Source: Trueperaceae bacterium
GTDB lineage: Bacteria; Deinococcota; Deinococci; Deinococcales; Trueperaceae
Reading direction: 5' to 3'
Assembly: GCA_024636105.1 (NCBI GenBank)
Contig: JAGXHO010000030.1
Span: 1 to 8,886 of the forward strand
Length of the DNA stretch: 8,886 nucleotides
Part shown: in pieces, positions 1 to 6,230 of the stretch
Position numbering within the stretch: the stretch's first letter is position 1
Layout: every line of letters starts with the position of its first letter
Position numbers and translations under genes: made by a program
Notes under the pieces: generated by a model
Told to the model about the DNA's origin: nothing
Seen by the model: only the letters and a program-made list of their open reading frames with translations
The model's database searches: none

Positions 1-404
1 ATCCCGAACCGCTGGCCGCCGCGCTAGCCGCGATCGACTCAAGCCTTCCGCTGCAGGCCTCGCTGACCGCCGCCGCGGCCGCCGTCCTCCCGCGCATCGA
101 CGAGGTGCGCGCGCTCGCGTCGGCGCTCCACGGGCTGCCGCGCAGCCCGACGCCGGGCCGCCGCCGCGATCGCCAGCACCTCGACGCCTGGAGCGGCGCG
201 ATCCGCGTCGGCGTGGTCGCACTCCTGCTCCCGCACGAAGCCGCGCTGCGCTGGCCGCCCGAGCGCGTCGCCGACCTGTTCACCGCGCTCCTGTTCGCGA
301 GCCGTCCGCCCTGGACCCCGTCCGCCTCCCCCTTCGACGGGCCGGAACTCGTCGAGGTCGTCTTGCACGGCGCGGTCACCGACCGCCCGATCGGAGCCCG
401 TTGA
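1..404 (+). CDS. TetR-family transcriptional regulator, C-terminal part (5' end outside window)
   Basis: The frame is open from the first complete codon (position 3) to the TGA at 402-404, giving about 133 residues. It is mostly alpha-helical, with an Ala/Leu-rich run, the segment AWSGAIRVGVVALLLPHE, then PPERVADLFTALLFASRPPW and the ending PELVEVVLHGAV. This pattern matches the C-terminal ligand-binding and dimerisation domain of TetR repressors, especially those beside ABC exporters. The helix-turn-helix would lie upstream and is not visible, so the family call rests on the C-terminal part and the context. The stop shares one base with the start of the ABC exporter gene (TGATG), so the two are co-transcribed and probably translationally coupled. 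By analogy with other TetR-exporter operons, it probably represses its own operon until an exporter substrate binds. The inducer is unknown. A GTG at 105 could be mistaken for a start, but it cuts into the domain. Confidence 0.72.
   Translation, partial: PEPLAAALAAIDSSLPLQASLTAAAAAVLPRIDEVRALASALHGLPRSPTPGRRRDRQHLDAWSGAIRVGVVALLLPHEAALRWPPERVADLFTALLFASRPPWTPSASPFDGPELVEVVLHGAVTDRPIGAR
393..396 (+). promoter_or_regulatory. Ribosome binding site of the first ABC exporter gene
   Basis: GGAG lies 7 bases before the ATG at 404, inside the last codons of the TetR gene. It decides for ATG 404 over the adjacent TTG at 401. Confidence 0.6.
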
Positions 405-2131
405 TGCTGCTGCGCCTGCTGCAACGCTTCACCCGTCCGTACCGGCGCACCATCGCGCTCATCGTCGCGCTGCAGTTCGTCGCCACGATCGCGAGCCTGC
501 TGCTGCCCAGCATCAACGCCGACATCATCGACCTCGGCATCGTGCGCGGCGACACGGACTACATCTTGCGGCAAGGGGGCTGGATGCTGCTGATCTCGTT
601 CGCGCAGGTCGCGGCCACGGTCGTCGCGGTGTTCTTCGGCGCCCGCACCGCGATGGCGTTCGGGCGCGACGTGCGCTCGGCGGTCTTCCACCAGGTCGCG
701 GACTTCTCGAGCCGCGAGGTCGCCAGCTTCGGCGCCCCTTCGCTGATCACCCGCAACACGAACGACGTCCTGCAGGTGCAGACGCTCGTGTTCATGACCT
801 TCGCGTTGCTGGTGACCACGCCGATCATGATGGTCGGCGGCGTGATCATGGCGCTGCGCGAGGACGTCGGGCTGTCGTGGCTGGTCGCGGTCGCGGTCCC
901 GGTGCTGGCCGCCGCGGTCGGCTTCATCGTCGTCCGCATGGTGCCCGGCTTCCAGAAGATGCAGCGCCGCATCGACCGCATCAACCAGGTGATGCGCGAG
1001 CAGCTCGCCGGCGTGCGCGTGGTCCGGGCGTTCGTGCGCGAACCGCAGGAGACGGTGCGCTTCGAGCGCGCGAACGCCGAGCTGACCGACGTCTCGCTGT
1101 TCGTGGGGCGCTGGATGGCGGCGCTCTTCCCCGTCGTCCTGCTGGTCCTGAACCTCTCGACCGTGGCCGTGCTGTGGTTCGGCGGCCGTCGCATCGACGC
1201 CGGGCTGATGGAGATCGGCGCGCTCACGGCGTACATCGCGTACCTGCTGCAGATCCTGATGGCGCTGCTGATGTCGACGATGCTCGTGATGATGCTCCCG
1301 CGCGCGAGCGTCTCGGCGCAGCGCATCGGCGAAGTGCTCGACACCCCGTCGACCGTGGTCCCCCCCACCGCCGGCGTTACGAGCCCGACGCGCCGGGGGC
1401 TGCTCGAGTTCGACCACGCCACGTTCGCGTACCCGGGCGCCAGCCACCCAGTGGTCGCCGACGTCACCTTCGAGGTCCGTCCCGGCGAGACGGTCGCGGT
1501 GATCGGCTCCACCGGGGCCGGCAAAACCACCCTGATGAACTTGGTCCCGCGCCTGTTCGACGCCACGGACGGCGCCGTCCGCGTCGGCGGCGTCGACGTG
1601 CGCGACTACGACCCCGACGCGCTGTGGGCGCAGATCGGCATGGTCACGCAACAGGCCTACCTGTTCACCGGCACGATCGCGAGCAACCTCCGCTTCGGCA
1701 AACCGGACGCGAGCGAGGACGAGCTGTGGTGGGCGCTCGAGGTCGCGCAGGCGCGCGACTTCGTCGAGGCGTTGCCCGATGGCCTCGAGTCCGAGGTCGC
1801 CCAGGGCGGCGGCAACTTCTCGGGAGGCCAGAAACAACGGCTCACCATCGCGCGCGCGGTCATCCGCAAGCCCGATCTCTACCTGTTCGACGATTCGTTC
1901 TCGGCGCTCGACGTCGCTACCGACGCCCGCCTGCGACGGGCGTTGGCGCCCGTGACCGCCTCGGCGGCGGTGCTGGTGATCGCGCAGCGGGTGGCCACCG
2001 TGATGCAGGCCGACCGCATCGTCGTGCTCGAGGACGGCCGCGTGGTCGGCCTCGGCACCCACGATGCGCTGCTGCGCTCGTCGACGACGTACCAGGAGAT
2101 CGTCGCCTCGCAGAGCCGGGTGGCCGCGTGA
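404..2131 (+). CDS. ABC exporter half-transporter with degenerate ATP site (heterodimer subunit 1)
   Basis: This 575-residue protein has the layout of a type IV (MDR-like) ABC exporter half: a six-helix membrane domain (about residues 10-300) followed by an ATPase domain (about 335-570). Walker A is GSTGAGKT at 368-375, the Q-loop lies in MVTQQAYLF, the signature is a canonical FSGGQ at 472-476, and Walker B is LYLFDD ending at 497. The residue after the Walker B Asp, normally the catalytic Glu, is Asp497, and the switch His is Gln528 (IAQR). These substitutions are known from the degenerate-site subunits of heterodimeric exporters such as TM287/288, LmrCD and BmrCD. The protein should sit in the cytoplasmic membrane and export a hydrophobic compound or drug with the next gene product. 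The substrate cannot be told from sequence. The ATG start shares one base with the regulator stop, and the gene's own stop overlaps the partner start by four bases. Confidence 0.93.
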   Translation: MLLRLLQRFTRPYRRTIALIVALQFVATIASLLLPSINADIIDLGIVRGDTDYILRQGGWMLLISFAQVAATVVAVFFGARTAMAFGRDVRSAVFHQVADFSSREVASFGAPSLITRNTNDVLQVQTLVFMTFALLVTTPIMMVGGVIMALREDVGLSWLVAVAVPVLAAAVGFIVVRMVPGFQKMQRRIDRINQVMREQLAGVRVVRAFVREPQETVRFERANAELTDVSLFVGRWMAALFPVVLLVLNLSTVAVLWFGGRRIDAGLMEIGALTAYIAYLLQILMALLMSTMLVMMLPRASVSAQRIGEVLDTPSTVVPPTAGVTSPTRRGLLEFDHATFAYPGASHPVVADVTFEVRPGETVAVIGSTGAGKTTLMNLVPRLFDATDGAVRVGGVDVRDYDPDALWAQIGMVTQQAYLFTGTIASNLRFGKPDASEDELWWALEVAQARDFVEALPDGLESEVAQGGGNFSGGQKQRLTIARAVIRKPDLYLFDDSFSALDVATDARLRRALAPVTASAAVLVIAQRVATVMQADRIVVLEDGRVVGLGTHDALLRSSTTYQEIVASQSRVAA

Positions 2132-4104
2132 GCCGCGCGCCCAAGACCCTCGCGACGACCGAGCGCGTCCGCGGCGGCGGCATGGGCCACGGCCCCATGG
2201 GGGCCATGGTCGGGCAGAAGGCGATGGCGTTCGGTCCTTCGCTCCGCCGGCTGGCCGGCTACCTGGCCCCGCAGCGCGTGCTCGTCGGCTTCGTCGTCGT
2301 GGCCGGGGTCGCGTCCGTGGCGCTGTCCTCGGTCGGCCCCCGAGTGCTCGGCCGGGCGACCGACCTGATCTTCAGCGGCCTGATCGGCACCATGTTCCCC
2401 GCCGGCATCACCAAGGAGCAGGCGATCGAGGGGGCGCGCGCCGCCGGGCAGGGCCAGATGGCCGACCTGCTTCGCGGAATGGACCTGATCCCCGGGCAGG
2501 GCGTCGACTTCGCCGCGGTCGGACTGGTGCTCGGCATCGTGGTCGGCATCTACCTGGCGTCCTCGCTGCTCCAGTTCCTGCAGGGGTACCTGCTCACCGG
2601 CGTGGTCCAGCGCACCGTCTACCACCTGCGCGAACGCGTCGAGACCAAGCTCCACCGCCTACCGCTGCGCTACTTCGACCACCAGCCGCGCGGCGAGCTC
2701 CTCAGCCGCGTCACCAACGACATCGACAACGTCGCCCAGAGCCTGCAGCAGACGCTCAGCCAGGTGCTCACCTCGCTCCTGACGGTCGTGTTCGTGCTCA
2801 TCATGATGTTCAGCATCTCGCCGGTGCTGACGCTCGTGGCGCTGACGAGCATCCCCGTCACCATGGCGCTCGCGATGCTGGTCATGAAGCGTTCGGGCAA
2901 GCAGTTCATCGAGCAGTGGCGGCGCACGGGCACCCTCAACGCCCACGTCGAGGAGTCGTTCACGGGGCACGCGCTCGCCAAGGTCTTCGGGCGCCAGCGC
3001 GAGCTGCAGGGGACGTTCGAGGTCGAGAACGCCGGGCTCTACGAGGCGGCCTTCCGCGCCCAGTTCCTGTCGGGCTTGATCATGCCGATCTCGATGTTCA
3101 TCGGCAACCTCAGCTACGCGGTCGTGGCGGTGGTCGGCGGGTTGCGGGTCGCCAGCGGCCGCATCACCCTGGGCGACGTCCAGGCGTTCATCCAGTACTC
3201 GCGCCAGTTCACCCAACCGGTCACGCAGATCGCGTCGATGGTCAACCTGCTGCAGTCCGGCGTCGCCTCGGCCGAGCGGGTGTTCGAGCTGCTCGACGCC
3301 GACGAGGAGTCCGTCGAGACCGTCACCGACGTGGTGCGCCCGGCAACCGACGCCCGCGGCCGCGTGACCTTCGAGCACGTCGCCTTCCGCTACGAGGACG
3401 ACCAGCCGCTCATCGACGACCTCTCGCTCGTCGCCGAGCCGGGCCAGACGGTCGCGATCGTCGGGCCCACCGGCGCCGGCAAGACGACGCTCGTCAACCT
3501 GCTGATGCGCTTCTACGAGCTCGACGGCGGCCGCATCACGCTCGACGGCGTCGACGTGACCGCGATGTCGCGCGGCGCGCTGCGCTCGCAGATCGGCATG
3601 GTGCTCCAGGACACGTGGCTGTTCAAGGGCACGATCCGCGACAACATCGCCTACGGTCGCCCGGACGCCAGCGACGAGGAGATCCAGGCCGCCGCGCGCG
3701 CGACCTTCGTCGACCGCTTCGTCCACAGCCTCCCCGACGGCTACGACACCGTGATCGACGACGAGGGCAGCAACGTCAGCGCCGGCGAAAAGCAGCTGAT
3801 CACGATCGCGCGCGCGTTCCTCGCCGACCCTGCGCTGCTGATCCTCGACGAGGCCACCAGCTCGGTCGACTCGCGCACCGAACTGCTGCTGCAGCACGCG
3901 ATGGCCGCGCTGCGCGGCGACCGCACCAGCTTCGTCATCGCCCACCGGCTCTCGACGATCGTCGACGCCGACCTCATCCTGGTCATGGAACACGGGCGCA
4001 TCGTCGAGCGCGGCACGCACGCTGAGCTGCTCGCCGCGGGCGGCGCGTACGCCGAGCTCTACCGGACGCAGTTCGTGGGCGAGGCGGTGACCGCCGCGGC
4101 GTAG
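2128..4104 (+). CDS. ABC exporter half-transporter with catalytic Walker B Glu (heterodimer subunit 2)
   Basis: This 658-residue half-transporter pairs with the preceding one. The start is the GTG at 2128 in a GTGA overlap with the upstream stop. The frame stays open far upstream, but that part lies inside the first ABC gene in another frame. A Gly/Met-rich N-terminal tail (MGHGPMGAM at 19-27) precedes the membrane domain (about 40-385). A roughly 50-residue loop (about 78-128) separates the first two membrane helices, an insertion typical of this partner type and absent from subunit 1. The ATPase domain has Walker A GPTGAGKT (446-453), Q-loop MVLQDTWLF, Walker B LLILDE with Glu575 and switch His606 (IAHR). 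The signature is non-canonical: VSAGEK (550-555) replaces LSGGQ. The competent ATP site is therefore this protein's Walker motifs plus subunit 1's signature, and the other site is degenerate. I see no strong ribosome binding site, so translation is probably coupled to the upstream gene. Confidence 0.93.
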   Translation: MSRAPKTLATTERVRGGGMGHGPMGAMVGQKAMAFGPSLRRLAGYLAPQRVLVGFVVVAGVASVALSSVGPRVLGRATDLIFSGLIGTMFPAGITKEQAIEGARAAGQGQMADLLRGMDLIPGQGVDFAAVGLVLGIVVGIYLASSLLQFLQGYLLTGVVQRTVYHLRERVETKLHRLPLRYFDHQPRGELLSRVTNDIDNVAQSLQQTLSQVLTSLLTVVFVLIMMFSISPVLTLVALTSIPVTMALAMLVMKRSGKQFIEQWRRTGTLNAHVEESFTGHALAKVFGRQRELQGTFEVENAGLYEAAFRAQFLSGLIMPISMFIGNLSYAVVAVVGGLRVASGRITLGDVQAFIQYSRQFTQPVTQIASMVNLLQSGVASAERVFELLDADEESVETVTDVVRPATDARGRVTFEHVAFRYEDDQPLIDDLSLVAEPGQTVAIVGPTGAGKTTLVNLLMRFYELDGGRITLDGVDVTAMSRGALRSQIGMVLQDTWLFKGTIRDNIAYGRPDASDEEIQAAARATFVDRFVHSLPDGYDTVIDDEGSNVSAGEKQLITIARAFLADPALLILDEATSSVDSRTELLLQHAMAALRGDRTSFVIAHRLSTIVDADLILVMEHGRIVERGTHAELLAAGGAYAELYRTQFVGEAVTAAA

Positions 4105-4121
4105 CCGCCGCCACGCCCCGC

Positions 4122-4127
4122 TATCCT
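4122..4127 (+). promoter_or_regulatory. Possible -10 box (TATCCT) of the amine oxidase gene
   Basis: TATCCT fits a TANNNT-type -10 element and lies 29 bases before the ATG at 4157. There is no recognisable -35 at the usual distance. It overlaps the 5' edge of the inverted repeat at 4125-4149. Transcription starting about 7 bases downstream would omit the 5' arm of that repeat. Confidence 0.3.
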
Positions 4128-4149
4128 CCACGGAACCCAACCGTGGAGG
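4125..4149 (+). promoter_or_regulatory. Perfect 9-bp hairpin covering the ribosome binding site of the amine oxidase gene
   Basis: CCTCCACGG (4125-4133) is the exact reverse complement of CCGTGGAGG (4141-4149), with a 7-base loop AACCCAA. The 3' arm contains most of the GGAGGT ribosome binding site (4145-4150), which sits 6 bases before the ATG at 4157. In a transcript containing both arms the site would be paired and translation reduced. No T-run follows, so an intrinsic terminator is unlikely. A DNA operator is an alternative. The repeat is seen directly; its function is inferred. Confidence 0.5.
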
Positions 4150-4156
4150 TGGCGCG

Positions 4157-5419
4157 ATGACCGAGACCGACGTCGTGGTGGTGGGCGCGGGGGCCGCGGG
4201 CCTCGGCGCCGCGAAGGCGCTGATGGCCGAGGGCGTGGGGTGCGTGGTCGTCGAGGCGCTGGGGCGCATCGGCGGCCGGGCGCACACGGAGACCCGCGAG
4301 TTCGGGGTGCCGTTCGACGTCGGCTGCGCCTGGCTGCACGCCGCCGACCGCAACCCGTTCTTCGCCGACGCCCAGGCAGCCGGCTGGACCCTGCAACACC
4401 ACGACATGTCGCTCGACCACCTCTACTTCGGCGACCGCCGCGCCACCCGCGACGAGGTCGCCGGCCTCGTCGACGCCGAGGCGCGCCTGCAGGCGGCCAT
4501 CGAGGCGCACGACGGGCCGGACGACCGGCTCGCGTCGCTTGCGAGCGCCTGCCACGTCGAGGACGCGATCGCCACATACAACGGACCGATGGACTTCGGC
4601 AAGGACGACGACGAGATCTCGGTCGCCGACTTTCGCGCGGCCGAAGACCTCGACCCCAACTACTTCACCCGCGAGGGCTTCGGCGCGCTCGTCGCCCACT
4701 GGGGCCGCGAGGTACCGGTCACCCTCGCCTGCCCCGTCCGGCGGATCCGCTGGGACGGCCCCGGCGTCGACGTCGAGACCGACCGCGGCACGCTCCGCGC
4801 CAAGGCGGCGATCGTGACGGTCTCGACGGGCGTGCTCGCCTTCGACGGCGTGCGCTTCGGTCCGGAGTTGCCCGAGGCGCATCAGAAGGCGATCTTCGAC
4901 CTGCCCATGGGCTTGTTGACCAAGGTTCCGATCCGCGTCGCCGGCACGCAGCTCGGCCTCGCGCCGTTCACGGACGTCCTCGTCGTCGGCCACGCGCGCC
5001 ACGACCTCTACCTACTGTGCTTCCCCTTCGACCTCGACCTGGTCGTCGGGTTCGTCGGCGGCGACTTCGCGTGGGAGATGGAGGCGGCCGGACCGGCCGC
5101 GGCGGTCGACTTCGTGGGCGGGAGGATCGAGGCGCTCTTCGGGAGCGACGTCCGCAAGCACCTTGGGCACGGCACGATGACGAACTGGTCGGCCGAGCCG
5201 TTCGTCCGTGGCGCCTACGCGGTCGCGGCGCCAGGTGCGGCCGACGCCCGTCGGCGGCTCGCGGAGCCGGTGGCCGAGCGCCTCTGGTTCGCGGGCGAAG
5301 CGCTCGCGGGCGGGCTCATGCAAACGGCCGGTGGGGCACGGCTGTCGGGCGAGGTGGTCGCCCGCGACGTGGCGCGGCGGCTGCGGGAGCGGGCACGAGG
5401 CCGGTCCGGCAGCGCGTGA
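4157..5419 (+). CDS. Flavin amine oxidase family FAD-dependent oxidoreductase
   Basis: This 420-residue protein has the hallmarks of the flavin monoamine/polyamine oxidase family. The N-terminal FAD Rossmann fold carries GAGAAG (10-15), the ribose-binding acidic Glu33 and GRIGGR (36-41). LPMGLLTK, with Lys256, matches the region of the active-site lysine of monoamine oxidases. The C-terminal FAD-binding end reads LWFAGEA (376-382) followed by a Gly-rich helix with the pattern TAGGARLSGE. Family members oxidise amines (or related substrates) using FAD and O2, yielding an imine and H2O2. The substrate here is unknown, and some relatives act as desaturases instead. No signal peptide or membrane segment is visible, so it should be cytoplasmic. 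The length is normal for short bacterial members. The ATG is supported by GGAGGT at 4145-4150. The gene follows the exporter operon by 52 bp and may be read through from it, have its own promoter, or both. Confidence 0.88.
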   Translation: MTETDVVVVGAGAAGLGAAKALMAEGVGCVVVEALGRIGGRAHTETREFGVPFDVGCAWLHAADRNPFFADAQAAGWTLQHHDMSLDHLYFGDRRATRDEVAGLVDAEARLQAAIEAHDGPDDRLASLASACHVEDAIATYNGPMDFGKDDDEISVADFRAAEDLDPNYFTREGFGALVAHWGREVPVTLACPVRRIRWDGPGVDVETDRGTLRAKAAIVTVSTGVLAFDGVRFGPELPEAHQKAIFDLPMGLLTKVPIRVAGTQLGLAPFTDVLVVGHARHDLYLLCFPFDLDLVVGFVGGDFAWEMEAAGPAAAVDFVGGRIEALFGSDVRKHLGHGTMTNWSAEPFVRGAYAVAAPGAADARRRLAEPVAERLWFAGEALAGGLMQTAGGARLSGEVVARDVARRLRERARGRSGSA

Positions 5420-5429
5420 CGCGCGCCGG
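5406..5429 (+). terminator. GC hairpin straddling the amine oxidase stop codon
   Basis: CCGGC-A-GCGCG (5406-5416) pairs with CGCGC-GCCGG (5420-5429) as a 10-bp stem with one bulged A and a 3-base loop that is the TGA stop itself. It could act as a weak terminator or an RNA-end stabiliser. No T-run follows, so termination is uncertain. Confidence 0.3.
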
Positions 5430-5475
5430 TAGCGGTTGCGGCCGCCAACCACCGATTGATGACGGGCGCAGAGTC

Positions 5476-5505
5476 ACACGACGCCCGTGTACACGAGCGT
5501 CGTGT
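5476..5505 (+). promoter_or_regulatory. 30-bp palindromic operator ahead of vapBC
   Basis: The 30 bases are a perfect palindrome except for one mismatched pair (5485/5496), centred at 5490.5. They can also be read as two tandem 15-bp units, ACACGA-CGC-CCGTGT (5476-5490) and ACACGA-GCG-TCGTGT (5491-5505), giving four ACACGA-type half-sites. The block ends 25 bases before the antitoxin ATG. VapB-type ribbon-helix-helix proteins bind such repeats as pairs of dimers and autorepress with their toxin, so this is the probable operator. I could not assign the -10/-35 boxes with confidence. Confidence 0.65.
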
Positions 5506-5517
5506 CATGATGGCGAC

Positions 5518-5524
5518 GGGAGGT
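5518..5524 (+). promoter_or_regulatory. Ribosome binding site deciding the antitoxin start
   Basis: GGGAGGT lies 6 bases before the ATG at 5531. In-frame ATGs at 5459, 5507 and 5510 have no such site, and the one at 5459 would put the operator inside the coding region. Confidence 0.75.
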
Positions 5525-5530
5525 ACGCCC

Positions 5531-5755
5531 ATGCGCAACGTGACGTTCAGCGCCGACGAGCGCCTCATCGCTGCGGCGCGGGAACGCGCACAGCGCGAGC
5601 GAACCACGCTCAACGAGCAATTCCGCCTGTGGCTCGAGGGGTACGCAGCCCGTGAGGAGCGAGCGCGCACGGCCATGCAGGTCGTCGCTGACCTCCGTCG
5701 CACGGTCCGTACGGGCGGTCGACGCTTCACGCGCGAAGAGTTGAACGAGCGCTGA
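5531..5755 (+). CDS. vapB: VapB-like antitoxin, ribbon-helix-helix (CopG/MetJ-Arc type)
   Basis: The product is a 74-residue protein. Its N-terminal half reads as a ribbon-helix-helix fold: a short beta strand (RNVTFSAD, residues 2-9), helix A (ERLIAAARERAQRE), a TT turn and helix B (LNEQFRLWLEGYAA). The Arg/Glu-rich C-terminal tail ending in FTREELNER would wrap the toxin. It should bind the palindrome at 5476-5505 as dimers, neutralise the PIN toxin encoded 4 bases downstream and autorepress the operon. The start is fixed by GGGAGGT six bases upstream, and the protein then begins directly at the DNA-binding strand. Family assignment rests on fold pattern, size and neighbour; the precise antitoxin subfamily is not certain. 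Confidence 0.82.
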   Translation: MRNVTFSADERLIAAARERAQRERTTLNEQFRLWLEGYAAREERARTAMQVVADLRRTVRTGGRRFTREELNER

Positions 5756-5759
5756 TCCC

Positions 5760-6185
5760 ATGAGCACCGACTTCCTCGACACGAACGTCTTCATCTACCT
5801 GTTCGACGAGGCCGACGACCGCAAACGCGCCACGGCGGAGCGCCTGGTCGAGGACGCGGTGGCCAACGGCAGCGGCGTGGTGAGCTACCAGGTGGTTCAG
5901 GAGGCGCTGAACGTCCTGACGCGCAAGATGGGCGCTTCGCCGTCCGACGCCCGTCGCTTCCTGGATGCGGTGTTGGCACCCCTCTGGAGCGTCGGGCCGA
6001 GCCCGGAACTCTACGTGCGCGCGCTCGAGGTCGGCGATCGCTACGGCTTCTCCTTCTACGACGCGCTCGTCGTGGCCGCAGCGCTGGACGCCGGCTGCAC
6101 CCGCTTGCTCAGCGAAGGCCTCCAGCACGGGCAGCGCATCGGTGGCATGACCGTCGTGGACCCGTTCCGCGCGCCATCATCCTGA
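5760..6185 (+). CDS. vapC: VapC-like PIN-domain ribonuclease toxin
   Basis: This 141-residue protein is a single PIN domain of normal VapC length. Acidic residues expected to hold the catalytic Mg2+/Mn2+ are Asp7 (FLDTNV), Glu48 (VVQEAL) and Asp101 (FYDAL). The usual fourth position reads SEGLQHG (118-124), where relatives generally have SED-LQ-G, so Gly120 replaces an acidic residue although Glu119 is adjacent. VapC toxins cleave RNA, typically tRNA or rRNA loops, and are held inactive by VapB. The ATG lies 4 bases after the antitoxin stop with only a weak ribosome binding site, so translation is probably coupled to vapB. The gene ends just before the nested inverted repeat shared with the convergent gene. 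Whether the missing acid weakens activity is not known from sequence. Confidence 0.88.
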   Translation: MSTDFLDTNVFIYLFDEADDRKRATAERLVEDAVANGSGVVSYQVVQEALNVLTRKMGASPSDARRFLDAVLAPLWSVGPSPELYVRALEVGDRYGFSFYDALVVAAALDAGCTRLLSEGLQHGQRIGGMTVVDPFRAPSS

Positions 6186-6189
6186 ACGC

Positions 6190-6230
6190 GACGGCGGCCT
6201 CCGTTGCCGCAACGGCGTCAAGCCGCCGTC
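6190..6230. terminator. Nested inverted repeat between convergent genes, possible bidirectional terminator
   Basis: The outer arms GACGGCGGC (6190-6198) and GCCGCCGTC (6222-6230) form a perfect 9-bp stem. Inside, CCGTTG (6201-6206) pairs with CAACGG (6210-6215) around a 3-base loop. It begins five bases after the vapC stop and includes the stop and last codons of the minus-strand membrane protein gene, a location that fits termination in both directions. Neither strand shows a T-run, so it may be factor-assisted or an RNA-end protector. Confidence 0.45.

Noticed and set aside
559..1566. 335-residue minus-strand open frame opposite the first ABC gene
   Set aside because: Its Ser/Thr/Arg-rich composition is typical of antisense frames in GC-rich DNA, and the plus strand has clear ABC motifs throughout.
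877..2127. An open frame reading straight into the second ABC gene, giving an apparent 1075-residue protein
   Set aside because: The upstream 417 codons lie inside the first ABC gene in another frame and are Arg/Pro/Gly-rich low-complexity sequence. The GTGA overlap at 2128 and the family's usual N-terminus mark the true start.
2191..2205. GGCCCC-ATG-GGGGCC hairpin early in the second ABC gene
   Set aside because: It is explained by the Gly/Pro/Met codons of the N-terminal tail and has no regulatory context.
2659..4407. 582-residue open frame on the minus strand opposite the second ABC gene and the oxidase start
   Set aside because: It is an antisense shadow of two well-supported genes, rich in Asp/Val/Arg/Ala, with no domain pattern, and it spans an intergenic gap.
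4121..5002. 293-residue minus-strand open frame opposite the amine oxidase
   Set aside because: It is a codon-bias shadow with no recognisable motif, and the plus-strand gene has intact FAD motifs.
5456..5530. Longer antitoxin start upstream of ATG 5531
   Set aside because: It would place the operator palindrome inside the coding region, adds residues not expected before the ribbon-helix-helix strand, and lacks a ribosome binding site.
1..6185. The exporter, oxidase and VapBC genes as parts of a single new defence or biosynthetic system
   Set aside because: VapBC has its own operator and ribosome binding site and looks like an independent module. Nothing in the sequence ties it functionally to the exporter or oxidase.
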